This document shows positions 1 to 18,700 of a stretch of DNA of 64,000 nt, in pieces. The translations under genes and the position numbers were made by a program. Location: the NCBI GenBank assembly GCA_021904315.1, contig CM038922.1:15475347-15539346 (forward strand), in the 5' to 3' direction. The notes under the pieces are model-generated. The model ran no database searches, was not told the origin of the DNA, and saw only the letters and a list, made by a program, of their open reading frames with translations. Source of the DNA: Sphagnum magellanicum (Eukaryota; Streptophyta; Sphagnopsida; Sphagnales; Sphagnaceae). Position 1 is the stretch's first letter; every line of letters begins with the position of its first letter.

Positions 1-496
1 CAAAAAGAATTTCACTAGTTCTATTAAAACATGTTCCACTTCCAATGTTGCAATGAACATTTTTCCATATTTGCATAGACCTTCATCACACATAATTTTT
101 TGATCTCAAAATAGAATCAAAACACAAGCCTTCTCCTTTGCCCCACATCTTCCAACTTTCCCCTTACAAACAACTTTTCCATCCTATCATAATAGGCTTG
201 GACCCATTGCTTGGGCTCTTGTTTAAATGAATCCAACTTAATGCTAATTTTTTCCTTGTCCATTGTTCCATTTAATAACATGGTTCCTTCATGGTCTCCC
301 AATTAGTAGGGGTAGTAGTTAGCTTTTTGGACCATTCCTTAAATTTATTTCTCAAATTGAGCCTACCAATTTTGAATAACTTCAGCTCATCAATACCTTT
401 CATTTCAACTGCCATCTTTAATCTTTCAACCCAATCATGAACATCTTCAAATTCCTTACCCCAAAATAATTCATCCATGCCTTTAAAGCTTGTCAT
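1..496 (-). pseudogene. LTR-retrotransposon gag relic
   Basis: Read on the minus strand, the pieces resemble the capsid (gag) domain of plant Ty3/gypsy-like elements. They run in order: a WVERLKMAVEMKGIDELKLF-like stretch (about 440-370), NWETMKEP (about 320-300), a segment with DSFKQEPKQWVQAYYDRMEK (about 235-175), and in yet another frame KKLCVMKVYANMEKC (about 95-50). The reading frame changes at least twice and a stop interrupts the middle, so this is a dead copy. It continues beyond the left edge. No pol domain or LTR was found on the right side, so only the gag portion is supported. Confidence 0.6.
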
Positions 497-3110
497 TTTG
501 AGGCACCTTTTGAATTTCTAAATTAAAATTCTACTTCTATTGCATATAACTTGATCAAAGGAAAATCCCTCTTTATCCAAACCCATAGCAAAATCAATGC
601 TTTCTAAAAAAAATTTAATCCACTTATTGATCGTATCCAACCTCCAATTTGACATTTTGGACACTATCCCAAAATGATCAACCTTGATGACTCTATCCTT
701 TTCACTAAACATCTTTTCCATATTGAGTATATAAAATTTAATGTAATGTTGTTCTATAATTATAATTGCTGGAATCCATATTTTTCTTAATCTAGGGGTA
801 GGTTTTCCATTTTCAAAACTAGGGATTTCAAAATACAAAATGGAAAGATCAAGAAGATTATCTTGATTGGAGTTGCTCCCAACTTGACCATGCATTGTTA
901 TCCTTAGTAGGACTCATCATAGAACTTCAAAAATGAGTCCTTAAATATAATTGATCATCTTGGTTTTAATCATTATCAATGTAAAATACAACTAATAGTT
1001 GCTATAATTCATAATGCATCTTCTTTTCATGCTTGAAGTTCCATAACCACTCTCCCTCAAGATACCTTCTCAATCTCCAAATCAAAGCCTTAGCTTCAAT
1101 GTTTGAATGTTCAACTTGGACCACTTTGACTCCAACATCAAACAATTTATCTACTCCTAGAAAGAAAAACCTCATTTTCTTAAATGTGGGGAATGGAAAT
1201 CAACAATCCTAATATATATATCATTTCTATATTGAATTTTTCCACAATATCATTCCTCCTTTGGTGCATAGCCATACCATTGGCATTCTAAATTATTTAA
1301 ATACATCAACACCCAACATAGTTCAAAGTTTGAATAATTAACCTTAATTCCCTAAAAAAAACTAACTTGATACCAAAAAGAGCAACATAACATCATCGCT
1401 CATTACAAGACATAATTTTTTCCATGAACACATATGCATAGGAATGTCATGTAGAAGTTACAATGTTGAAATTGTTCAGTGTAAAATAATCATTCTACAA
1501 TTTGCAAGTAGGTAAACTATAGACTTTGACCTAAGGACAATAGATGGATCAAACCCCTTCAAATCTCCTTTCAATTGGGGTATTATGATTTTCTTATTTA
1601 GCAATCAACACTAAAAATTTATGAACCATCGATAAACAATCCCCTTTCCTCCCTCCATTAGATCCCAAGCAAAAAGGATATTTTCTCTTTCCTATAACCA
1701 AAACCAAGAGGACACTAATAAACACAAGTTTCAAACAATTGGAACCCTCAAAACTAATCTAAAATTGGCACCCCAAAATTTCCCAAATAACCCAAAGGGT
1801 ATGCCTAGAGCTCCCATAAACTAGGTACTCAATCCCCCATTGCTTCATAGAAAACACCATTACAAACATAATGGGATCAACAAAACTTAAACAATGTTTG
1901 CCACAAATAGATTAGCCCTTTCTTGATCCTCTAGAACCTGGCATCATCTCCATCAATGTCCTTAAACCTATCTAAATCCATCCACCTTGCATGGCATCTT
2001 CTAGGTAGCAGAAATTAGAAATTCTAATGCATGAGCAAAAAAAAATGAACACGCCAAGGCATTCTTCGCTTCAATGTGCAAAAGCCAAGAAAACAAAACA
2101 TTCAAAACAACACTTCTATGATTTCAAGCCTTTTGCTCCAATAAAAAGTTAGGAAAATTGATATTTAGTTTCTCAACGTCTCACTTCTTATGCCCAATTT
2201 CCACCAATTCAGCTCCAACTCCAAGGTCTCTACAACCACACACACACCAAAACAAAACAAAACAACCAATTAACTTCTATCCTTGTTCCTTAATAACTTG
2301 CGCCTTCATTATCACAACTTCCACGAATTACATCCCATTCAAGTGAATGATAAATGACAAGATACAAGTTGGTTGTTGACACTTAGACAAAGATAGACAA
2401 CCCCTATTCATAATGTGAACCTTGGAAAACAATAGGGAAATATTTCCAGGCCACAGTTTCACTAAGGTGGGTTCATAGTGTTTAGACATATGGTTTAAGA
2501 GTTATTCAATTTTGAACATTTTTTCCATTGAAAATTCAATGAAATCAAAATTAAAAGGTTTAGGGAAATTGGGGTGTGTTTTAGATTTTGTGGGAAAGTC
2601 CGGAATAATGAGTAGGGTTTAACAAAAGCAATTTTGTAATTATTAGACCAAAAGTATGGAAGATATTGAATTTTGAATTTTTTTGTCATTAGAAATTCAA
2701 CTATATTACAAAGATTGGTTTTGGAAGAAGGAAAAATTAATTGTGTGTCAAGTATGTTCACACTTGAGAGCCAATGGTAGAGGGCACACTAGTGATTAAT
2801 CCTAGTGATGATGGTTACATTGGAATTGGATGACTATATTAGGTCCTATATTATTTCATCTCACCAAAATAAATTTCAATTAAAAAATTGCTTTGAATAG
2901 AATGGAAAGGTGTTTCTTTGCATCAAAACTAATTTAGGGGGATGATTATAAGATCTTAAACTACTTCATCCTATCTACCAAAGTAGATGTTGATTTCAAA
3001 TTTGATCTAAATTGAATTGAAAGATGTTTTTTGAAAACTATTTTTTGAGACTACTTATGTTCTTAAGACCATAGTCATGACAAATGAAAATGATGACCAA
3101 ATTTTCAACA
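497..3110. other. AT-rich spacer, no gene seen
   Basis: There is a 125-codon minus-strand frame at 518-895 next to the gag relic. It could be more of the same element, but I recognise no domain in it. The rest has no ORF of note, no splice-linked exons and no RNA gene that I can see. Confidence 0.5.
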
Positions 3111-3119
3111 TTTTTTACA

Positions 3120-3400
3120 TCCCATTTTTTTTTTCAATTGCATTTGAAATCAATTCAATTGAATCTAAATTCAACTAAATTTAAATTCAATTTTGTTGAA
3201 CTGAAATCAATTCAATTCAATTCAATTCAATTGGAATCTAATTCCAATGAATTTTAATTTAATTTAATTCAATTCAATTCAATGTTTTTTCAATTCAATT
3301 TAATTGATTCTTACCTCAATTGTATTTGGATTGGAATCAATTAAATTTGAATTGAAATTTGAATTGAGTTGGAATTCAATTCAAATCAAGCATGCAATGT
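3120..3400. repeat. Degenerate AATTC/AATTT simple repeat
   Basis: The block is dominated by short runs of TTCAATTCAATTCAATT and AATTTAATTTAATTC, with scattered substitutions. It is low-complexity DNA with no coding potential. Confidence 0.8.
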
Positions 3401-3569
3401 CTTTCCGTATTTTCATTCGAATGAAACTTGGTTTTCATTTTACTTCCATCATTTCATGGTCTTGGTAGTGTGTAAAAACATAAAGCCCAAGTTAATAAGA
3501 TTTATGGATGATCTAATATTGAATAGTATGGACTAGGTAACCCACTAGGATGTCATCAATTACAGAAAA

Positions 3570-4010
3570 TAGCAGCTGTGTAAGTTTTTGTGCAAACCCA
3601 TTTTGGAGAAACAAACAAACAATAAATTCAGCAACAAAATTGCAAAGGAAATATAGAAACTTTAGAGTTTTTGTGCAAACCCATTTTGGTTTAAATTTTT
3701 TTTTTTTTTTAAAAAAAATTTTAAAAACTCCTGAGGAACCAACAAAACTTGCAAAGGAAGGAAAAATAGAAACTTTGGTGTTTTTGCACAAACCCATTTT
3801 GGAAATAATACCAAAAAAAAAAAATCAGCAACAAAATTACAAAGGAAACACAGAAACTTTGGAGTTTTTGTGTAAACCCATTTTTTTTTTTTTTTCAAAA
3901 ATAATTTTTAATTAAAAAAATCTCCTGAGGAACAAAAAAAAATTTGCAAAGGAAGGAAAAATAGAAACTTTTTTGGAGTTTTTATGCAAACCCATTTTGG
4001 AATAAATAAA
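3570..4010. repeat. Minisatellite, about 85-115 bp units
   Basis: The motif GTTTTTGTGCAAACCCATTTTGG recurs near 3,585, 3,669, 3,780, 3,866 and 3,977, slightly varied each time. Between occurrences there is a spacer containing GCAAAGGAA and ATAGAAACTTT. Units differ in length through A and T homopolymers and insertions. Open frames across it on both strands are by-products of the repeat. Confidence 0.75.
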
Positions 4011-4079
4011 TAAATAAATAAAATTATAATAAACTTCTGGGTAACAACAAAAGAGAATTGCAAAGGAAGAAAAAATAGA

Positions 4080-5571
4080 AACAACTTTGGCACTCTCTGT
4101 TTGCATTGGCTGCATGCCCCCCAGTTCACGTGCATGTCTCCACAGGCTGCGTTTTTCTTCACGTGACTCCTTGTTTGTTGCCACTGCAGCAGGAGGAGAA
4201 GGAGGACTAGGACGAGGAGGAGGAGGAGGAGGAGGAGTTGGAGGAGAAGGATCTGCAGCTGGCCACTGCAACAACACCAGCAGTTATATACAAGTGCACT
4301 GTACAAAACTCCTGCAACACTCTTTGTTCTTGCTTGCTTTTTGTCCTTTTGAACTTTTGTGTTTTTTTTTTTCGCTTGCTTTGTATATGGTTTTCTTGAT
4401 CCCGCATTGCTCCGTTGAATCCAGCTTGCAGTAGAGACAACACATCCATCTTAAAAAATATGATCTCTGGTACTAAACTAGTGGATGTCTAGAGCTTTGA
4501 AAGATCAATATTCACGCCTGGCACATAGGCATAATCATATCTAAAGCCGATCATCCGACCGGTGTTTTTTTTGTTGCAGAATTATTCTAAAGCGACATCT
4601 CTTGTTTGTTTGCAGACTGACTGATGATCTGATGCTGTGTGCATGTGCCATCATCAGTAGTTGGAAACTAACCTTGTTCACGCCTGGGGGTGGAGGGGAG
4701 AGCATTTCAATTACACTAATTTGTTGATTCGAGTCTTCTTTCAGACTCTGACAGGGCCGTGCAAGCAGCCACATGAACGTTGCTGCACCTTTGTTTTTGG
4801 AAATCCCTAGGGTTTCTTCGTTGGAGGTGGGGAGGGTGAAGTAGGGGATATGTGCAAGGTTGATCTGTGAGAATCAGGATTATTTTACAAACTCAGATAC
4901 CAATTGTTACTTAATTGAGGATATACTTAAATTGGTAGAGCAGTTTCTAAATAGTACCTATTGTGAAGTATCTGGTTTTCCAGTTCTTTCACCAGATCCT
5001 TCTACTGGTGGGTTCCTTTGATGATGTATTCTCCTATGAAATGCAGGAAACAAGGAAATTGAGTATGATATTACATGCATGTGCTGTGTTTTTGTTGGCA
5101 TCATCATGTTGAAAACCTAAAGGCATGCAACATGTTGAATCATGAAGCTTGGTTTGGAGATTTAGTGGTGTAATGTGAGAGAGAAGGACAGGGAAGGTGT
5201 TGTAGTTGGGTGATCATGTTAGCTGAATATGTTTCCCTGTTTTGATATGGGACACGGCTAACTTGTTTGTCTGCTTGGTAAGGATGGCTCAATCTGGTAC
5301 ACATAATAATAGCTGTGGATCCTTGAAGTTGCAGATAAACCACAAGTTAGGGTTTGCATGCATCATGTCTGTGCAGTTTGTTTTCTTTTTAAAAAAATTT
5401 CTTGCATGAAAATTGGACTTGATCCTTGCTTGAGTATTACGTGTTTTTTTTTGTGTAGAGCATTCTTCCGAACAGTTTGTGAAGAAATTGGGTTCTTTGT
5501 GAGTGTTGTTTTGATTTATTCTTGCTGGGATTTGGCTTTGCTTTTTGTGAAGGCACACTGGAACAACAACA
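4080..5571 (+). promoter_or_regulatory. Upstream region of the plastid Hsp70 gene
   Basis: This stretch lies between the minisatellite and the Hsp70 start codon and is less AT-rich than the DNA to its left. It holds a GGA/AGG microsatellite (about 4,195-4,245) and a TATATA-like element near 4,285. The start codon sits in a favourable context (ACAACAACAATGGC). I could not fix a transcription start. A 5'-UTR intron is possible but not shown, and I found no clear heat-shock element. Confidence 0.4.
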
Positions 5572-11239
<5,668 letters not shown>

Positions 11240-12639
11240 GGAATAGTACATATTACCCATCGATGAAATGCTATAAAGAGATACATTGTACAGATCCATG
11301 AGAGAGGAATAGTCCAGTTGGATCACTGTTTAGATTTCCATATACATACTGATCTGTAAGGAAGCAACAGTGTTGAGATGGTGATTTTGTTTTTTTTGTA
11401 CAGTGTAGTTTCAAGACCTGGTATGAGGACTAATCAAAGTTTTGAAGGAAGATGCACTTAAGACTGTTGCAGCTTGAAATTGCATCACAATCAACTGCTT
11501 GTTGGTTGTTGATCAAGAACAGATCCTGGTGGAGATTTGAAGCCAACGGTGGCTCTGACAATAATGTAGAAATATTTGTACAAACCATAGCAAGAAGTTA
11601 CTTGTTGCATCAAGAAAAGAATGCAAGTGTCATGCTTGATGAACCTCTTAATGCGTCTGTTTCCTCCGCGATGAATTGTTTATGATACTATGTGAAGTTT
11701 GTGCATCTCCTTACTGCTGCACAGATAATTGGAACTGGTATAGCTGGTTTTTTTGGACTCTTTTGTGTGGTCATCCCTGGACAACTCCAGAGACAATCCC
11801 AGAGACAATTCTGTATGTAATCTGGCAGTTGAGGCCAGAATCCCGTAATTAAGGCAATAGAGAAACTGAGGAGTGCAGTGCAAATGCAGGCAAGGAGGGA
11901 GGGAGGGAGGGAGGAGTGATGGGGTTGTGTGAGTGTACTTTTCAGTCTATAACTGTTTGATGTTTGTAGGATGGTAAATTTTCTTTTCTTTTTTTTTTGG
12001 AAAAGTTTTGAGTTGTTTGTTCTCTTTTTGGCGTTTGATTAACGGGAGTCTTTTGATCAAGGTTTGCTCTCATTTTCCACACATGTAAGTGTTGAGGAAG
12101 ACCGTGTTAGTTTTTGTTTGGCAGTGTGGCTGAACTGGGCTGCAGATACTGGTGTCCAGAGTGAAAGCACTTGAGCAATCAGGGCTGTCTGGGATGTATG
12201 CAGCTGTGGAGACGGTAAACTGTGAGAATATTGAATGGCAGTGAAAGGAGAGAGATGGGGAGAAATAGCCAGGTCACACCTGGACTGAAGTAAATAACAA
12301 GGTGCATACATTTGCGTTTGGTGATTGAGACCACCCTCAGATGATTGAAATCTGTGCAGGAGTGAAGAGATTGTTAGTGCTCCTGTATTATGTGGAATAT
12401 ACTAAATTAATCTATGCTTGGTATGTGCCATATATACTAAATTTGTGCTGCATGATGTGGAAGAAGAAGAAAAGGTGTTTCATTTGTGTCACCAGAGTGA
12501 GAAACCGGCTATTGCATTCTGGCTCATCAACACAGCTCCTGGTACTGGTCACTCCAAATAATTAAAAATCTACAGGTTTGTGAAGATTGCCACACTTTGA
12601 CAAAGTTCATTTCAGAAAATAGTTATGGGGAGAGCAATC
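11240..12639. other. Hsp70 3' UTR and spacer
   Basis: The first few hundred bases are probably the Hsp70 3' untranslated region, but I found no unambiguous poly(A) signal. A GGGA microsatellite lies at about 11,893-11,913 and a T-rich run near 11,980. No coding exon is recognised. Confidence 0.5.
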
Positions 12640-13985
12640 ATGGTGAGGGATGCCAACCACTTTCATCATTTGAGGATGGCGATACCAGTGACACTCACCC
12701 CTGAGCATGTTAGAGATGAGAAAGTTCAGGTGTGTTCCTCTTCTCTCATGAAAACTCCCTCAGAAAAAGTGTCTTAATGTTGTTTATGGGGTCTTCTATC
12801 ATGATTAATCAATCTCTATTTTCAGCCATTTGAATCTCAGTTTGTGCAAATCAAACACCTAATATATGCCAAAGAATCGGTTTAGATCTCCAAAATCCTA
12901 TCAAACACTTTGCCCCTTAGATCACCTGCTATTTTGAGACCATTCAATGTAGTGATACACCATCTGTTTGGTCTAGGGGAAGGTTAAATATTTTTCATAG
13001 TTGACTGTAGCTTCTTGTGGTGCTCATCAACAGCCCTGCTGAAATTCTGAAAATTCTGTATTTCTGATGAACAGGTCTTGCAAGCAGTCCTTGATGTGAA
13101 TGTGGTGCTTGGACAACATGAAGGCTACAAGAACCCCACTGTTGCCAAGGACTTCTCAACATGTACATTTGCTACTATTAATATACTCATAAGACCTGTT
13201 CATCAATCAAATTCTGAAAATTCTGTATTTCTGAATCAAATTCTCATCTTTCCTGATACATACTCTATAGAGGATTTCAGCACAAGGAATGCCTTCAACT
13301 GTGATAGTAAAAGGGGCTGTGGAGCCTTTTGGTCAACCCTACATGTTGTAGCATGTAGTCACTGGAACAGCTGTTGGTTTGTATGGCAAGTTTCTTCACA
13401 TGGCTAACCAAACAGTATTCATCTGATGTTTTGATTGTATCATCTGGAGGTTTGCAAATGATGTTGCCTGCAATTTTGACCAAGTGCAGCCAAAAATATG
13501 TTTGACAGGTGAAGCAACCTAGTTTGGAAATGAAAGCAACACAGTGAACCGGATCTGTCATACCGACAGCACTATCAAGATATTATCCTGAAGCCTATGA
13601 GCGTCTTATTACAGGTCTTATCCTGGACATGTACTCCCTCATTGATCCCACACTATTGATGCCATTGTGTGATTTCACTACTTTCCTTGCACAACTTTGA
13701 CAAATTCTGCCATTCCTCTTTGTTCCCTGCTCAAATTTTTTTTGTATTTGGACATGTGCAATCTCAATCCCATCTCCATCTCCTGCTATTCAGCTGATCT
13801 TGGAGGGAGAAAAATTTCTTGGTAGGAATTGTTTCTCATGTAGTGGTAGGATTCTTGGAGACTAATTGGTGTGAGTTGTTGAGTATATAACATGTCATCT
13901 ATGCTGACATATCTTGTTGTCATTGTTAGGCTTCATAGTATTCAGGGACATCAACAGCACTTTGTGCAGAGGGCTGAGTTGTAGG
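12640..13985 (+). pseudogene. Decayed glucose-6-phosphate dehydrogenase gene fragment
   Basis: Four blocks lie in the order of the C-terminal half of plant cytosolic G6PD, separated by intron-like DNA. (1) About 12,640-12,729, ending MAIPVTLTPEHVRDEKVQ. (2) From 13,075, VLQAVLDVNVVLGQHEGYK followed by NPTVAKDFSTCTFATI, behind an ACAG acceptor. (3) 13,509 to about 13,610, VKQPSLEMKATQ, then EPDLSYRQHYQDII, then PEAYERLI. (4) 13,939 to about 13,983, IQGHQQHFVQRAEL. Block 3 has two frame breaks: one unpaired base at 13,545 and one base missing at about 13,587. Block 4 runs into TAG where the family has Lys. The N-terminal half and the C-terminal end were not found. Retained intron positions mean a gene fragment was duplicated rather than a processed mRNA. 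A functional copy must lie elsewhere. Confidence 0.85.
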
Positions 13986-15702
13986 TAATTTCTTTCCTGT
14001 AACATTTTCTTGTGCTTATGGAGTCTTGTGGGTCACAAGTACTACTTTATTTGATCAAACAGATGTGAGCAGTGGAGAGATTGGGAATCTAAATCACTTA
14101 AGCACTGCATCAAGAAGTGGTTTGCAACCTTCAAGACCTGTAACTTTTGGGTTATATGTTAATGCATTTTTGAAATCGCTTATTGGTTTGTCAATGTCTC
14201 TCCTGTTGGTCTTCTCAGGCAGCTCAAGTTACGCATCTGCACCTGCCTGTGCAGGTGTTCCACCGGATGGCAAAGACTGTCTGCTTTTATACCACATTCT
14301 TTTGGAGCAGGCTCTATTCTCCATGAGCAGGTTTGAGGTTTCTTCATTTGAGGTTTTTTTCTCCCCAGCACTTGTTGCCGCCATTGAAGTGCATCCATGC
14401 CACCCTTTCATGTCCTACAAAGGGAAATATGAAGGTGTCTTCCCATGGCATCATCAACATAGGCCCAGGGTTGGATTTCCATCAAAGATCATAATTGAAT
14501 CCAATCCACATTCCTCACCTAATGGAGAACTGCAACCTATCCAAGTTACTTGAGATCCCTCTATCTCTTAAGGTATGCCATCCTATGAGCCATCATCATT
14601 GACATTTCCAACTATATGTGATGGTTGTGTGACCATACCAAAGAGCAAATAAGCTGACTCAATAGCATTCTGCAAGTCAAACCTAACTTTGCAGCCCTAG
14701 GAGAACAAGCAGTTACCAGTCCTTGGGCCAAGCTGGAAGAGGGTGCTGGTGGAACCATTGCTGCTTTTGATGCATGGACTAGACATTGAACTGAGAATGG
14801 AGCAATTTAGTACTACATTTCTAAGTCTTGTGGATCCAAATGTAACTGACCAATGGACCTTGGCTCAATTAAGGAACAGACGTTGCTGAGGTTTCAGGTG
14901 AGAAGTGGATATGGTCATGCCTATTCTTACTATTTTGAGTTCAAGGAATTTTCTCTCGGCCTCAATCTAAGTTTCTGTATGAATTAACGATGAATGAACT
15001 GGGACCCAACATGTTATTTTCAATGTCTATTCAGCTATCTGTTCCTTTTTTTTTGCTTGGAAAATCCATGTAGCTAGGTTGTAGGATGTCTTCCTCAAGA
15101 TTGGCAAGTCAACTGCTATAGATGCCCGAAAACAAAATGAAACTCCGTGAATTTTGTACATCTGCTTACTGTTGCACAGAATAGGTGAGATTGTATCCTA
15201 ATGTTAACAGTTACATCTGCACTTTCTTGAGTTTTTTCCCAGCGGGTTTCCTTGGGGTTTCTTAAAATACTTCCATTCACTTCTTCTGAGTTCACATGCC
15301 CAAAATCATGCATACCACTCATCTCATCTGCAGTGCAATGATGACTGCATTATCCTGCAAGAAAGCACTCATACAAGAGTTGATGGGCAGAGTTGTTGGT
15401 TTCCAATCATTTGCTTCCTTTGTCGAGTCATTAATGTTGGGCAACTATATAACTGGTCAAAAAAAATTGTACTATAGACAAACTAAGTCCCCCTATTTCA
15501 CCCCTTTTGGAGCCTGCGATAAGTGGGTGAAGAAAAATACATTTGCCCTTGTAACGGACATTCCCTTCCATCCCTTCTTGTTCTCCACAGAGGCAGTGCT
15601 TCCTGATGTTCATTTCTCCCAAAAGAGTTCAGCAATCATTCCCTCAGTGAAAAGAAGTTTTTCTCCCTCAAAACTGAATGTAACCTATAATCTACACTCT
15701 CC
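13986..15702. other. Spacer with coding-like scraps of unknown origin
   Basis: Two plus-strand stretches look more protein-like than chance. One is the second half of a frame ending at 14,553, with HPCHPFMSYKGKYEGVFPWH. The other lies at about 14,674-14,787, with LGEQAVTSPWAKLEEGAGGT followed by IAAFDAWTRH and a stop. I could not assign either to a family or join them with splice sites. They may be remnants of the pseudogene on the left. The right end should include the 3' UTR of the minus-strand ARID gene. Confidence 0.35.
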
Positions 15703-18700
15703 CTAAACCTGTCTGTAATTCTGATTCTGACCAGTTCTGTTCTGCCCTTCAAGTAGAGCAGACCTGGTGGATGCAGTTGGGTCTACTGTGGTAGCCAACA
15801 AATGTGGGGTGTTAGGCCAGTATAAGTGTCCCCATTGATGTGAGTCCTTTCCCTGTGAAGTTTTTGACTGTTCCTCCAAGCAATGATTACCCCTCCGCTC
15901 TGAGTTGAAACAGCATACTTCCTTCTGGACATGTTGGAAAAACAAATCTGCATGACCAGGGCCATTTCCCTTGTCTCCAATTGCCCGGTAGGTCATGGCT
16001 TTGTCTGGTTCTTTAGTGTATGTCACAGTAGGCCCTTGTTGCAAGTTAGAATTGTGGAGTGAAGTAGCTTTCATTGGGCAAAGACTGGCATCAATCAATG
16101 CCCCTCTCCCACTATCCTCATGAAATGAATCATCACTGCTATCATCACTCTCACTATTGAAGAGCTCCGTCTCATCATCATCACTATCTATTTTCTCACC
16201 TCTACGTCGGTTTTGAATGGCACGCCGCCGCAACACAAAGACGTTGAAGTAGTAGCTCACGAGATCAGAAGTGCTCCTACCTGGGAAAGCATTTGGGATC
16301 TCATCCCAGAAATTTTTGTTCAGTGATGGTGGATTTAAGCGAACAAGTGCTTTGAACATTTTTTCTTCTTTTCTCGTCCAATTGGTCGCCACACCCTCAC
16401 CAACTTGGTCAAATCCCCAAAGTTGGAAGGCCTGCCCAAGCTCTCCCTTGAGATGTTGCCGACCTGTTTCAACATGCAGTCTTACACATTCCAGTGATCC
16501 ACGACGAGGACACAAACAGGTTGGTTCCCTTCCACGGCCATCCCTGGATTTATTGACCATCTGTTCACCCCCAGAAGGCGGCCAGACTCTGGACCCAAGC
16601 CATCTGGAAGAGTCACTGCTTTCTTCATCACTGCTTTGGGTTTCATCATCTCTACCTATCTTTGCCTGCCCTCTCTTGCCTGCACAGTGCTTCTTGTCTT
16701 GAGAACTCCATGGCTTTACGAAGGCCTGGAAATCTGACCCTACTGGAACTCTCTTGGTGCGGGGTTGGTGGTCAGGAAAGGGTGATTGTGACCCATAATG
16801 AGCTAATCGCTCCCGTGTAGTTCGTAATTTCTCCTTTGGCTGAGGCTCTCCTTGAGCTGGATCCTCATAATACACAGCTGGTGAAGGCAACTGCCTGGCC
16901 TGGAACACAGGTCCCAACAAGAAAAGAAAGCTTGTGAGAAGAATTGTACTATAGCATAATGCTTCAGAAAGTGTAGACAGTTGGACGTTGATTCAGGAAT
17001 AGAAATTAGAGACCAGAACATGATTTCAGCTAGCACTCAAGGAATATCCACCAAAATGGCATATGTAGTGATCATTAAAAAACCAAAACACTCCATTGGT
17101 GGGTGAACTGGAGTTGAAAGCTGTCTCTAACAATTGATCCCACAACCTGAGAAGCTGAAATTTCCTGTGGTACAGAACCCTGCTAAAGAATACCTTTGAC
17201 ATGAAGTACCAACAACTGACACAATCCACTTGCTACGCTGACATGAAAATCTTGTGAATCTTGAAAGGACTTCACACTTCTCACTCTGCAAAATTACAGG
17301 CAAATTAAACTGTAGTGTGGGCAGGTTTATCAATGACCTGTATTGGGACCCCATCAGCAGTTCGCAGTTCTTCCCTCCTCATCCACAGGACTGAACGCAC
17401 TCTCCGTGCCAAAGTTCGGAAAAACTGTTCTTGGCTTGACATACCACTCTGGCGATATTGAGAAGTATCGAGACCTACTGCTGTGTCTTTTAACCAGCCT
17501 ATCATCCCAACAAGAGTCTTCTCATGTAATGACATGACCTCAGCACTCTGGCCCCTGCAATCATGTTGAGTCACAGTGCTGCTAATTTGGTTAGGCCCTG
17601 CATGATTTCTTCCATCTCTGCTAAGAGCTTGCCTCCCCATGTACTCCTCTGATGAGTTATCTTCATAATTTTCTTTCCTCTCAGCATGTGATGCAAGCTC
17701 CAAAGTATAAGGAGCACTGGGTTCCCCCGTGCCAGCAAGGGTTTGCACGCCTAAAAACCTCGCAGCATCATCTGTTGCCACATACTTGGCATAGACCAAT
17801 TTCACACCTGGTCCACAATCTCTCCCAAGCCCTAGAGAGTCTGAGATAGTAGCCCATTTTCCACAATCTGTGACTTTTTTGTATCCACCCATAATGTTCA
17901 CCCATCTGTACAGTGAAAGAAGGTTGACTTCCTTCTCACCCATTCGGACAAGCAATGGTCTTCCCATGCTCAGTGGTTGTGGTTCAAGACTTCTCTTGAT
18001 GATTTGCATGTATGAGGCACTATTGACATGACCTGCCTCTGTTCCTGAGCTGTGGTTACCCCTATTTTCCTCCCTGTCATGCTCAACAGTCTTCTCATCC
18101 TGTGCAATTCCACCTTCCTGCACCTGAGTTTCCATTTGTCTTCCATCTCTTGCCCTCTCCATTAGGTGCTTGGGAACCAATTCTCCCACTACCAAAGGTT
18201 CTGAACAACCTACAACTGCAGGAAAGCTTGACTGCCTCCTAGACACATTCAATGCCCTGTCAAGCGCACTTTCTTGAGCCCATAAGTTGGTAGAGGCTTC
18301 ATGGGCTGCCATGTGACATCTGATACCAGATTGCAGACCTTTATGACCTGTATGACCATGCATGTCACTATGCCAGGACTCCATAGTTCCACCCCCATCT
18401 GGAACACAGTGAAAATGAAACTAGGCTTCAGTGCTCACAGTAACTCTACACCAATAAGTGAGAGGCACAAAATAAGGGAGAATTTGAATACTGGAGTCAT
18501 GTTGAGGATTTTCCTGGCATGTTGGACACTATTAGTACATTTAAAATTGAAGCTTAAAAAAGATGCAGATAGAATCATCTGATGACACGCTTTTTCATGG
18601 CCCTAAAATTCACATACATGGGCATACCATGAGATCCAGATCGGAGCCACATTGACAGAATGGAAGATCAGAGCATTTTGTAAGATAAACAATCGTGAGA

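Noticed and set aside
3550-3915. Overlapping 121- and 94-codon frames on both strands
   Set aside because: They translate the minisatellite; frames depend on A/T homopolymers and give the same repeated peptide.
4087-4434. 115-codon frame with a glycine run
   Set aside because: The Gly run comes from a GGA microsatellite; no family resemblance and no splice link to the Hsp70 gene.
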